Assembly (NCBI GenBank): GCA_036873755.1 | Contig: JAVTVY010037275.1 | Span: 102,761 to 166,760 of the forward strand | Direction of reading: 5' to 3' | DNA: 64,000 nucleotides | Origin: Hanleya hanleyi | Lineage: Eukaryota; Mollusca; Polyplacophora; Lepidopleurida; Hanleyidae | In this document: positions 47,239-60,300 of the stretch, piece after piece | Layout of the letters: every line of letters starts with the position of its first letter | Position numbering within the stretch: position 1 is the first letter of the stretch | Notes under the pieces: model-generated | What the model saw: only the letters and a program-made list of their open reading frames with translations | Database searches by the model: none | What the model was told of the DNA's origin: nothing | Program-made: the position numbers and the translations under genes

Positions 47239-48391
47239 GTAAGTTTCAATTTCCTCACATGTTGGCATGGTAGTAGACAAGACAGTAGTTGAACCTATCC
47301 TAGTTTCTGTCTTCTTTCTGATTCTCTGGTTAAACAGTAGTGGATGAATCCCAGTAGTATCACAATCTTCACTGATATTGGTCAAACAATGGTCAACATA
47401 CTATACATGTAGCTGTTATATTGGCAAATCGTAAAAAATCGAGAGATTTATTTACTTGTAATTTTGAAAGTTTGACAAAACTACGATCAGAATATGAAGA
47501 TATTGACTTAAATTGTTAAACTCTCTTTAAGTTTAAAATCTGGCTTTAATGCTGATGTGCTTTTGATGTGCTTAAGATCTAAAATCTATTAACTTCACAA
47601 GTACCAGAGACTCGAAACTGGGCAACAGTGAACACATTGCCAAATCTTGCAATGTGTAACAGTCACAGCAACTTCGTTTGGTAGCTTCTGGTTTTAAGCT
47701 TGAGTTGAATGACCTTAAGTGAACCTGGTATCGATTTCTAACAAAACTTTAAAAACAAAAATGCTCCTAACGTCACAGAAACCAGAGCAATTTATTGAGC
47801 AAATGTGACATTTGAAACGAATCGGTGCTTTATATGTGCTAATTTACGTGTCATTTGTGCCAATCACCCCTATGGACCTTGTATGGAATAGTCCACACTA
47901 TTTGTGGGCAATGCCATTCTAGGGTTTTAGGGTGCTACATGCTATAGTCAACATCGAGCACAATAACACCCAATTGTATATAACACAATAACACCCCATT
48001 GTATATAACAACATACATATCTAACCAAGTGTAGCATACGGTCTCTGATCTCAGTTTTGTGTTGTTGTGGAGAGTGGTTTCCTGTCTCTGATCTCAGTTT
48101 TGTGTTGTTGTGGAGAGTGGTTTCCTCACCCTTGCCCCCAGCATCATGAAAATAGCTGAACATTTTAGCACGTGCGATTTTTTGTGACTGTATTATATTT
48201 TTGCGCTGCGTATCGAACACGTCATCCCAGCTGTTTCACACTGCTGTACTGTGCATGTTTATATATGGGTCTTACCGAAAAGACCTTATCAGTGTCCTTA
48301 TCAGTTGGCTGTGTCAATGTGCTCCGCTGTGCATGGTCTAACCGGAAAGTTTGACCATGCCTAAATCTACCTTGTCATTGATCTGTTGAAG
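47239..48391 (+). other. Intron 13
   Basis: A phase-0 intron starting GTAAGT and ending TGTTGAAG. It includes a 43-bp tandem duplication (48041 and 48084, GTCTCTGATCTCAGTTTTGT) and a diverged 25-bp duplication near 47960-48009. Nothing else is recognised. Confidence 0.7.
48041..48126. repeat. 43-bp tandem duplication
   Basis: Two essentially identical adjacent copies start at 48041 and 48084. Confidence 0.9.
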
Positions 48392-51300
48392 GATGAACCA
48401 CGTCAAGTTGAACTGCCTGACCTTGACCTTGCGCTAACAGATCAGGAAGATTTACCCTTAAAAGCACCTGTTCTTGAGCAAGAGGAAACGATTTTGGAGG
48501 AAGAAACGGCAGATATTAGGCAAACTGAGGAGGCAGAGGCTAAACTAGCCGATAAAGATTTTGATTTACCGACAATGACACAGATTGAGATTGAAATACC
48601 CAGTGAGACAACAACTGAAGCTTTAGAGGAGGAGGCTCTGACAGAAACAACGGAGCCGGGAGTCCCAGACAAAGAAGCAGAGATCGTCGAGCTGATCGAG
48701 GAGCGTGTTGACTTCCCTGAAGTTGACGCGTTTGAGCAAGAGAAAGAGGTATCAGAGGAAAAGCCATACTTCGTGGAATTTGAAGAAGATAAGCAAGAAT
48801 ATGAGAAAGTTTCCAGTGAAGAAGGTTTATCTACTGAAGAGGAGCTCTCGATAGAAGAGTTGGAGGAGCTTGTAGTGGAAGAGGTTTCTACCGGAGATGA
48901 AGAATTCCAGGATGTGAGGGATGACCTTGACCTTTATCCAACAGAATCAGAAACAGAAATGTTCACTGAAGGTCTTGATGTTGTACCCAAATCTAGTCAA
49001 GTTGATCTTGAAATGTCACCACCAACAACTGAAACCCATTTGACCTTAAAAGAAGATGTTGAAGTCGGTGATGACAAAGAAACCAGGAAGATTACTGAAG
49101 AAACTGACGATACTCCAAAAATCGAGGAACAAGAAGTTTTCACTGAAGGGCTTGATATTTCACCGGGACTTGGAAAAGTTGAACTTGAAATGTTACCACC
49201 AAAAATGGAAACTGAACTGACTTTGAAAGAAGATATTGATGTAGGTGATGACAAAGAGACCAGAACAGTGACTGAAGAAATGGATGACACTCCAGAAATC
49301 AAAGAACAAGATATTTTCACTGAAGGGCTTGATATTTCGCCAAAACTTGGCAAAGTTGAACTTGAAATATCACCACCAATAACTGAAACTGAACTGAGCT
49401 TGAAAGAAGATGTTGAAGTAGGTGATGACAAAGAAACCAGAACAGTAACCGAAGAGACTGATGAAACTCCAGAAATCACGGAACAAGACGTTTTCACTGA
49501 AGGGCTTGATATTTCACCGAAACCTGCCAAAGTTGAACTTGAAATGTCCCCTCCAATAACTGAAACTGTACTGACATTGAAAGAAGATGTTGATGTAGTT
49601 GATGACAGCGAAACCAGGAAGATAACTGAAGAAACCGATGAAACTCCAGAAATCAAAGAACAAGATGTTTTCACTGAAGGGCTTGATATTTCACCGAGAC
49701 TTGGAAAAGTTGAACTTGAAATGTCACCACCAAAAACTGAAACTGAACTGACCTTGAAAGAAGATGTTGAAGTAGGTGATGACAAAGAAACCCGAAGAAT
49801 AACCGAAGAAACTGATGAGGCTTTAGAAGTGAAGGAACAAGGAGCTTTCACTGAAGGGCTTGATATTTCACCTCGACTTGGGAAAGTTGAACTTGAAATG
49901 TCACCACCAAAAACTGAAACCGAGCTGACCTTGAGAGAAGATGTTGGTATAGTTGGTGACAAAGAAACCCGAAGTATAACAGAGGAAAAAGAGGATTTGC
50001 CAGAAATTTTCTCAACGGAAAGGTTCACTGAAGGTTTTGATCTTCAACCCGATTATGATGGAATAGAAGTAGGAATTGCGATGGCCGAAACTCGGAAGAA
50101 ATCGACCATGAAAGGAGATGTGGGTATGATTGATGAGCGAGAAACAACAAGGATAACTGGAGAAATGGATGAAATTCCGGAAGTTACAGAGCAAGAAATG
50201 TTCACTGAAGGAATTGATATCCCACCAAAGCTGGGCGCTGTTGAAATAGAAATGCCAACTCCAACAACCGAAACTGAGATGACATTAAAGGAGGATATTG
50301 GTCTGGTCGGGGATAAGGTGACCAGATCCATAACTGAATTCCAAGAGGATTTCCCGAGTATCTCTGAAAGGGAAAGCTTTGTAGAAGGGGTTGATATTGA
50401 ACCAGTTCTTCAGCCAGTGGGTATTGAAATTGCTCCTTCCAAGCAACTATCGGTTATTGGTGTTCGGGAAGACATGAGCATCACTGTTGAGAAAAGGGAT
50501 AAAACAGAAAAGGATAAATCGGTTCTCGCTGAAGATGCAAGTCTAAGCCAAGTAGAGCAGGAAGATTTCCCGGGCATCACGGAGAGGGAAAGCTTCGTGG
50601 AAGGGATCGATATAGAACCAGTTCTGCAACCAGTGGATATTGAAATTGCGCCTTCTGAACAACTGTCGGTTATCGGTGTTCAGGAAAGTATGAGCATTAC
50701 TGTTGAGAAAAGGGATAAAACGGAAAAGGATAAATCAGTTTTCACTGAAGATACAAGTGTAGACCAAATACAGGTTAGAGAACAAGAACAACTTGGAATT
50801 ACAGACAGAGAAGTAGTACCTGTCAAGACAGAGGTGGATATCCGTTACAAGGAGGTTTTGGAGGTGTCCGAGCAAACTAGAATGAGTGATGACCGTCCAG
50901 TATCAGAAGCAGAAACTTTCACGGGTGAACTGGAACTTTTGCCCCATGAATTATCAGACCTCATTGAAATACAATTTACACCCTCCAGAACAGAAACCAT
51001 AACAACATACAAAGAGACTTTTGAGATGACGACAGAGGTTGAGGAGCATTTCTTACCAGAAGAAGAAATATCAGAATCACCCAAGAGATCGGACTCTGAA
51101 ACCAGTCCAGAGTCGGACGAAGGGAGCCATTTAGAAGAGGAAGAAACTGAAGAAAAGACAGTTTATGAAGCAGAAGATCAGGTTGAAGAGGACAAACAAC
51201 CAGAAGATCAGGTTGAAGAGGATAATAAACAACTAGAAGATCAGGTTGAAGAGGATAAACAGCCAGAAGATCAGGTTGAAAAGGACAAACAACCAGAAGA

Positions 51301-54300
51301 TCAGGTTGGAAAAGATTATCAACCGAAAGATCAGGTTGAAGAGGCTATTCCTGATTCAATAGTCTTCCCAGATCAGCTTACCTCTGAAGTTGAAGAAACA
51401 AAACCGGACATTTTAACACTGGTTACTGCCGAAACAGAGACAGATACGTCAGAAATGCATATCTCCTACAGAGAAGTTATTGAAATTCATCCAGGTGAAT
51501 CTACGGATGAATTATTAACTACTAGAGAGATGATGCCTGTGCAACAGCCACTGGAAAGTGGAGTCCTCGACACCGAAGCTGAGAAAGATGTCGTTCACAT
51601 GACACCCTGGCAGATTTTGGATGATGCTGGTAAATCCCCACAGGTGTTGACTGGGGAGAAGGATCAACCAATCGAAATAGAAATTGAGTTTCAACCTGCC
51701 AGATTAGATACCATTACCACGGTCCATGAAACTGTTGAGACCAGAGAGGAAATTATTTCAAGTGAATTTCCAGAGATTATCGAATATTCTGGGGAAGATG
51801 AGCCCTCTGAACCGGAAGAAAAGTTTGAAGAAACCATTGAGATAACTGAACTCTTAGATGAAACTGCTGGGAAACCGGAGGAGACTTCTGAAAAACTTGT
51901 AGAAATTAAGCCAAAACCTGAACCTGAAGTTGTGGATTTTGAAACTATGCCAACTCAACCAGAAGAAGGAAAAGAGGGTTATGAGGAAGAGGTAGTTGAG
52001 AATATTGAGGAAAAACCTGAAGAGACATTTGAAGAATTCCTTGAAATGCAGCCCAAATCTGAAGTGATAGAGATTGGATTCATGCCAACTCAACCGGAAG
52101 AAGAAACAGTAACAGACGAAAAGACAGTTGCAGTCACTGAAGTTGTGGATGAGGTAGTTGAAGAGGAGATTGAGGAAAAACTTAAGAAGACATTTGAAGA
52201 AATCATTGAAATACAACCACAACCTAAACCTGGAGTTGTAGAGATTGAATTCATGTCAACTCAGTCAGAAGAAACTCATGTGGAAACTCTAGAATTCACA
52301 GAGGTTGTACAAGAGACTTTTGAAGAGGATACTGATGCTGATACTGTTGGAGCACGAATACTCCACGTTACTTTGCCCGAGACCGATATCTTGGAGCTTG
52401 AAATTCGGCCACAAGAGCCTGAAACCATAATTACATACAGACAAACACTTGTAGTCACAAAATCAAGAGTGCCAATTCCTGATAAAGAAGAGCTGGGTAG
52501 TCCAGATAAATCAAAAGAGACATTTGAAGAAGTTCTTGAACTTCATCTGCAACCTAAACCTGAAGTTGTGGGGGTTGAATTTATGCCAACTCAAGCAGAA
52601 GAAACAGTAACTTCTGAAGAAACAGTTGAAGTCACGGAAGTTGTGGAAGAGGAACAGGTAGTTGAAGAAGAGATTGAGGAAAAACCTGAAGAGACATTTG
52701 AACAAATTCTTGAAATTCAACCCCAACCTAAACCTGAAGTTGTGGAGATTGAATTCAAGTCAACTCAACCAGAAGAAGAAACTGTAACTTACGAGGAAAC
52801 TGTGGAAATGACTGATTTGAGAGAGACGTTTGAAGAAGTCATCGAAATGCATCCGCAACCCAAACCTGAACTTGTAGATGTGAAAGTTACACCAACTCCA
52901 TCAGATGAAGACCAATCTCCTGGACCTGAAGACACTTCTGAGAAAACAATTCAAATAACTGACCAATCATATCAAACCGCTGGTGGTGTTCCGGAAAAAA
53001 CAGAAGAGACAGACCAAGTCGTTGTCGAAATTCATCCACAACCTGCACCACAAGTCGTTGAAATGGATCTTTTGCCAACTCAACCTGAAGAAGATCTACC
53101 ACATGATGATACTGGAGAAATAACAGAAGTTGTAGGAGAAGAAGAGGTAGTGCAAGTAACTGAGGGGAAACCCAAAGAGACATTTGAAGAAATTATCAAA
53201 ATTCATCCGCAGCCTGAACCTACAGTCATGGAGATTGAATTCATATCTACTCAACCGGAAGAAACTCATGTGGAAACTATGGAATTCACTGAAGTTATAC
53301 AAGAGACTTTTGAAGAGGATACTCCTTCAGGGACATTGGAAGACGTTCTTGATATCAAGCTCCCACCAGAAACTGAAATCCTGGAGCTTGAAATTCCACC
53401 AAAGGGGGCTGAAACTGTGATTACATTCCGAGAAACCTTTGAAGCTACAAAACCAATAGAGCCAGAAATTCTCGAGAAAAGTTCAGTTGAAGAACTGGGT
53501 ATTCCAGAGAAACCCAAAGAGAAATTTGCTGATGTTCTTGAAATCCAACCTCAGGGCAAACCTGAAATTGTGGAGATTGAATTTACACCAACTCAACCTG
53601 AAGAAGAGACAATAATTTATGGAGAAACTGTAGATACAATGGAAGTCGTAGGAGAGAAAGCGATAGTTGAAGATGTTGAGGAGAAATCTGGAGAGACATT
53701 TGAAGAAATACTAGAAACAGAAGAAGAAACAGTAACTTATGAAGACACAGTTGAAGTCACTGAAATTATGGAAGAGGAAGAGATAGTTGGAGAGGAGATT
53801 GGGGAAAAACATGAAGGGACATTTGAAGAAACTCTGGAAATTCAACCCGAACCTCAACAGGAAGTTGTGGAGATTGAATTCATGCCAACTCGACCAGAAG
53901 AAGAAGTAACTCATGAGGAAACTGTAGAAATCACCCAAGTTGTCGAAGAGGAAGAGGTTGTTGAAGAGGAAATTGAGGAAAAACCGGAAGAGACATTTGA
54001 AGAAATCCTTGAAATTCAGCCCCAGCCTAAACCTGAAGTTGTGGAGATTGAATTCAAGTCAACTCAACCAGAAGAAGAAACTGTAACTTACGAGGAAACT
54101 GTGGAAATAACTGATTTGAGAGAGACATTTGAAGAAATCATCGAAATGCATCCGCAACCCAAACCTGAACTTGTAGATGTGAAAGTTACACCAACTCCAT
54201 CAGATGAAGACCAATCTCCTGGACCTGAAGACACTTCTGAGAAAACAATTCAAATAACTGACCAATCATATCAAACCGCTGGTGGTGTTCCGGAAAAAAC

Positions 54301-57300
54301 AGAAGTGACAGACCAAGTCGTTGTCGAAATTCATCCACAACCTGCACCACAAGTCACTGAAATGGATCTTTTGCCAACTCAACCTGAAGAAGATCTACCA
54401 CATGATGATACTGGAGAAATAACTGAAGTTGTAGGAGAAAAAGAGGTAGTGCAAGTAACTGAGGGGAAACCCAAAGAGACATTTGAAGAAATTATCGAAA
54501 TTCATCCGCAGCCTGAACCTACAGTCATGGAGATTGAATTCATATCTACTCAACCGGAAGAAACTCATGTGGAAACTATGGAATTCACTGAAGTTATACA
54601 AGAGACTTTTGAAGAGGATACTCCTTCAGGGACATTGGAAGACGTTCTTGATATCAAGCTCCCACCAGAAACTGAAATCCTGGAGCTTGAAATTCCACCA
54701 AAGGGGATTGAAACTGTGATTACATTCCGAGAAACCTTTGAAGCTACAAAACCAACAGAGCCAGAAATTCTCGAGAAAAGTTCAGTTGAAGAACTGGGTA
54801 TTCCAGAGAAACCCAAAGAGAAATTTGCTGATGTTCTTGAAATCCAACCTCAGGGCAAACCTGAAATTGTGGAGATTGAATTTATACCAACTCAACCTGA
54901 AGAAGAGACAATAATTTATGGAGAAACTTTAGATACAACGGAAGTCGTAGGAGAGAAAGCGATAGTTGAAGATGTTGAGGAGAAATCTGGAGAGACATTT
55001 GAAGAAATACTAGAAACAGAAGAAGAAACAGTAACTTATGAAGACACAGTTGAAGTCACTGAAATTATGGAAGAGGAAGAGATAGTTGGAGAGGAGATTG
55101 GGGAAAAACATGAAGGGACATTTGAAGAAACTCTTGAAATTCAACCCCAAACTAAACCTCAAGTTGTGGAGATTGAATTCATGCCAGCTAAACCAGAAGA
55201 AGAAACAATTACTTCCGAAGAAACAGCTGAAGTAACTGAAATCGTGGAAGAGGTACTTGAAGAGGAGATTGAGGAAAAACCCGAAGAGACCATTCAAGAA
55301 GTCCTTGAAATTCAACCACAACCTAAACCTGAAGTTGTGGAGATCGAATTCATGCCTACTCAACCAGAGGAAGAAATAGTAACTTATGAAAAAACAGTTG
55401 AAGTAACTGAAATTGTGGAAGAGACAGTTGAAGAGGAGATTGAGGAAAAACCTGAAGACACATTTGAAGAAATCCTTGAAGTTCAACCCCAACCTAAACC
55501 TGAAGTTGTGGAGATCGAATTCATGCCAGCTCAACCCGAAGAAGAAACAGTAACACATGAGGAAACTATAGCAATCACTGAAGTTTTGGAAGAGAAAGAA
55601 GTAATTGAAGAGGAAATTGAGGAAAAACCCATGGAGGCATTTGAAGAAGTCCTTGAGATTCAACCCCAACCTAAATCCGAGATTGTGGAGATTGAAATCA
55701 TGCCAACTGAACCAGAGGAAGAAACAGTAACTTACGAAAAAACTCAAATTGTGGAAGAGGTAGTTGAAGAGGAGATTGAGGAGAAACCTGAAGAGACATT
55801 TCAAGAAGTCCTTGAAATTCAACCCCAACCTAAACCTGAAGTTGTGGAGATGAAATTCATGCCAACTCAACCAGAAGAAGAATTAGTAACTGAGGAGAAA
55901 ATCAAAGAAATCATTACTGAAGAAATGCCAGAAATAACTGAAGTATCTGAAGAAGTTGAGGGCGAATCTCCCACTGAAATCAGTGAAGTAGTAACAGAAA
56001 TTGAGGAAGACATTCAACCTTCTGAAGTCGAAGCAGAAAAAGCAATTGTTTCTGCAGAAATGTCGGAAGTAACTGAAGTATCCGAAGAAGTTGAGGGAGA
56101 ATCTCCCACTGAAATCAGTGAGGTACTAACAGAAATTGAGGAAGACATTCAACCTTCTGAAGTCGAAGCAGAAAAAGCAACTGTTACTGAAGAAATGTCG
56201 GAAGTAACTGAAGTCTCTGAAGAAGTTGAAGAAGCTCCCACTGAAATCAGTGAAGTACTAACAGAAATTGAGGAAGACATTCAACCTTCTGAAGTCGAAG
56301 CAGAAAAAGAAATTGTTACTGGAGAAATGCCGGAAGTAACTGAAGTATCTGAAGGAGTTGAGGGAGAATCTCCCACTGAAATCAGTGAAGTAGTAACTGA
56401 AATTGAGGAAGACATTCAACTGTCTGAAGTCGAAGCAGAAAAAGCAATTGTTACTGAAGCAATGTCGGAAGTAACTGAAGTATCTGAAGAAGTTGAGGGA
56501 GAATCTCTCACTGAAATCAGTGAAGTAGTAACAGAAATTGAGGAAGACATTCAACCTTCTGAAGTTGAAGCAGAAAAAGAAATTGTTTCTGGTGAAATGC
56601 CGGAAGTAACTGAAATCTCTGAAGAAGTTGACAAAGAAACTCCCACTGAAATCAATGAGGTAGTAACAGAAATTGAGGAAGACATTCAACCTTCTGAAGT
56701 CAAAGCAGAAAAAGAAATTGTTTCTGCAGAAATGCCGGAAGTAACTGAAGTCTCTGAAGAAGTTGAAGAAGAATCTCCCTCTGTAATCAGTGAGGTAGTA
56801 ACAGAAATGAAGGAAGACCTTCAACCTTCTGAAGTCGAAGCAGAAAAAGAAATTGTTTCTGGAGAAATGCCGAAAGTAACTGAAGTCGCTGAAGAAGTTG
56901 ACAAAGAAACTCCCACTGAAATCAGTGAAGTAGTAACAGAAATTGAGGACATTCAACCTTCTGAAGTCGAAGCAGAAAAAGAAATTGTTTCTGGAGAAAT
57001 GCCGGAAGTAACTGAAGTCTCTGAAGAAGTTGAGGAAGAAGCTCCCACTGAAACCAGTGAGGTAGTAACAGAAATTGAGGAAGACATTCAACCTTCTGAA
57101 GTCAAAGCAGAAAAAGCAACTGTTACTGAAGAAATGTCGGAAGTAACTGAAGTCTCTGAAGAAGTTGAAGAAGCTCCCACTGAAATCAGTGAAGTACTAA
57201 CAGAAATTGAGGAAGACATTCAACCTTCTGAAGTCGAAGCAGAAAAAGCAATTGTTACTGAAGAAATGTCGGAAGTAACTGATGTCTCTGAAGAAGTTGA

Positions 57301-60300
57301 GGGCGAATCTCTCACTGAAATCAGTGAAGTAGTAACAGAAATTGAGGAAGACATTCAACCATCTGAAGTCGAAGCAGAAAAAGAAATTGTTGCTGGAGAA
57401 ATGCCGGAAGTAACTGAAGTCTCTGAAGAAGTTGAGGAAGAAGCTCCCACTGAAATCAGTGAGTTAGTAACAGAAATGAAGGAAGACATTCAACCTTCTG
57501 AAGAAGTTGAGGGCGAATCTCTCACTGAAATCAGTGAAGTAGTAACAGAAATTGAGGAAGACATTCAACCTTCTGAAGTTGAAGCAGAAAAAGAAATTGT
57601 TACTGAACAAATGCCGGAAGTAGCTGAAGTCTCTGAAGAAGTTGAAGAAGAATCTCCCTCTGAAATCAGTGAGGTAGTAGCAGAAATGAAGGAAGACATT
57701 CAACCTTCTGAAGTCGAAGCAGAAAAAGAAATTGTTTCTGGAGAAATGCCGGAAGTAACTGAAGTCTCTGAAGAAGTTGACAAAGAAACTCCCACTGAAA
57801 TCAGTGAAGTAGTAACAGAAATTGAGGAGGACATTCAACCTTCTGAAGTCGAAGCAGAAAAAGAGATTGTTTCTGCAGAAATGCCGGAAGTAACTGAAAT
57901 CTCTGAAGAAGTTGAGGAAGAAGCTCCCACTGAAATCAGTGAGGTACTAACAGAAATTGAGGAAGACATTCAACCTTCTGAAGTCGAAGCAGAAAAAGCA
58001 ATTGTTACTGAAGAAATGTCGGAAGTAACTGAAGTCTCTGAAGAAGTTGAAGAAACTGTCATTGAAATCCGTGAGGTAGTAACCGAAATTGAGGAAGACA
58101 TTCAACCTTCTGAAGTCGAAGCAGAAAAAGAAATTGTTACTGAAGAAATGCCGGAAGTAACTGAAGTATCTGAAGAAGTTGAGGGAGAATCTCCCACTGA
58201 AATCAGTGAGGTACTAACAGAAATTGAGGTAGACTTTCAACCTTCTGAAGTCGAAGCAGAAAAAGAAATTGTTACTGAACAGATGCCGGAAGTAACTGAA
58301 GTCTCTGAAGAAGTTGAAGAAGAATCTCCCTCTGAAATCAGTGAGGTAGTAGCAGAAATGAAGGAAGACATTCAACCTTCTGAAGTCGAAGGAGAAAAAG
58401 AAATTGTTTCTGGAGAAATGCCGGAAGTAACTGAAGTCTCTGAAGAAGTTGACAAAGAAACTCCCACTGAAATCAGTGAAGTAGTAACAGAAATTGAGGA
58501 GGACATTCAACCTTCTGAAGTCGAAGCAGAAAAAGAGATTGTTTCTGCAAAAATGCCGGAAGTAACTGAAATCTCTGAAGAAGTTGAGGAAGAAGCTCCC
58601 ACTGAAATCAGTGAAGTAGTAACAGAAATTGAGGAAGACATTCAACCTTCTGAAGTCGAAGCAGAAAAAGCAATTGTTACTGAAGAAATGTCGGAAGTAA
58701 CTGAAGTCTCTGAAGAAGTTGAAGAAACTGTCATTGAAATCCGTGAGGTAGTAACAGAAATTGAGGAAGACATTCAACCTTCTGAAGTCAAAGCGGAAAA
58801 AGAAATTGTTACTGAAGAAATGCCGGAAGTAACTGAAGTATCTGAAGAAGTTGAGGGAGAATCTCCCACTGAAATCAGTGAGGTACTAACAGAAATTGAG
58901 GTAGACTTTCAACCTTCTGAAGTCGAAGCAGAAAAAGAAATTGTTTCTGGAGAAATGCCGGAAGTAACTGAAGTCTCTGAAGAAGTTGAAGAAGAATCTC
59001 CCACTGAAATCAGTGATGTAGTAACTGAAATTGAGGAAGGCATTCAACCTTCTGAAGTCGAAGCAGAAAAAGAAATTGTTACTGGAGAAATGCCGGAAGT
59101 AACTGAAATATCCGAAGAAGTTGAGGGAGAATCTCCCACTGAAATCAGTGAAGTAGTAACAGAAATTGAGGAAGGCATTCAACCTTCTGAAGTCGAAGCA
59201 GAAAAAGAAATTGGTACTGGAGAAATGCCGGAAGTAACTGAAATATCTGAAGAAGTTGAGGGAGAATCTCCCACTGAAATCAGTGAGGTAGTAACAGAAC
59301 TTGAAGAAGACATTCAACCTTCTGAAGTCAAAGCAGAAAAAGAAATTGTTTCTGGAGAAATGCCAGAAGTAACTGAAGTTTCAGAAGAAGTTGTAGAAGA
59401 ATCTCAAGTGATTGAGGAAAAACCTGAAGAGACGTTTGAAGAAATCCTTGAAAGTCAACCCCAACCTAAACCTGGAGTTGTGGAAATTGAAATCATGCCA
59501 ACTCAGCCTGAAGAAGAAACAGTAACTTATGAAGAAACCGTTGAAGTTACTGAAGTTGAGGGAGAGGTAGTTGAAGGAGAGATTGAGGAAAAACCTGAAG
59601 AGACGTTCAAAGGAATCCTTGAAATTCAACCCCAACCTAAACCTGAAGTTGTAGGGATTGAATTGAAGCCAACTCAACCAGAAGAAGAAACAGTATCTTA
59701 CGAAGAAACCATTGAAGTCATTGAAGCAGAGGTAGTTGAAGAAGAGATTGAGGAAAAACCAAAAGAGGCATTTGAAGATAGCCTTGAAACGCAACCCCAA
59801 CCTAAACCTGAAGTTGTGGAAATTGAAATCATGCCATCTCAACTGGAAGAAGAAATAGTAACTCGCGAAGAAACCGTTGAAGTTACTGAAGTTGAGGGAG
59901 AGGTAGTTGAAGGAGAGATTGAGGGAAAACCCGAAGAGACATTCAAAGAAATCCTTGAAATTCAACCCCAACCTAAACCTGAAGCTGTGGAAATTGAAAG
60001 CATGCCAACTCAGCCAGAAGAAGAAACAGTAACTTATGAAGAAACAGTTGAAGTTACTGAAGTTGCGGAAGAGGTAGTCGGAGAGATTGAGGAAAAACCT
60101 GAAGAGACATTCAAAGAAATCCTTGAAATTCAACCCCAACCTAAACCTGACGCTGTGGAAATTGAAAGCATGCCAACTCAGCCAGAAGAAGAAACAGTAA
60201 CTTATGAAGAAACAGTTGAAGTTACTGAAGTTGCGGAAGAGGTAGTCGGAGAGATTGAGGAAAAACCTGAAGAGACATTCAAAGAAATCCTTGAAATTCA

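Noticed and set aside
48420..48441. Alternative acceptor GCGCTAACAG|AT for exon 14
   Set aside because: It looks like a better acceptor sequence, but it would enter in phase 1 while exon 13 ends in phase 0. The 48392 site matches phase.
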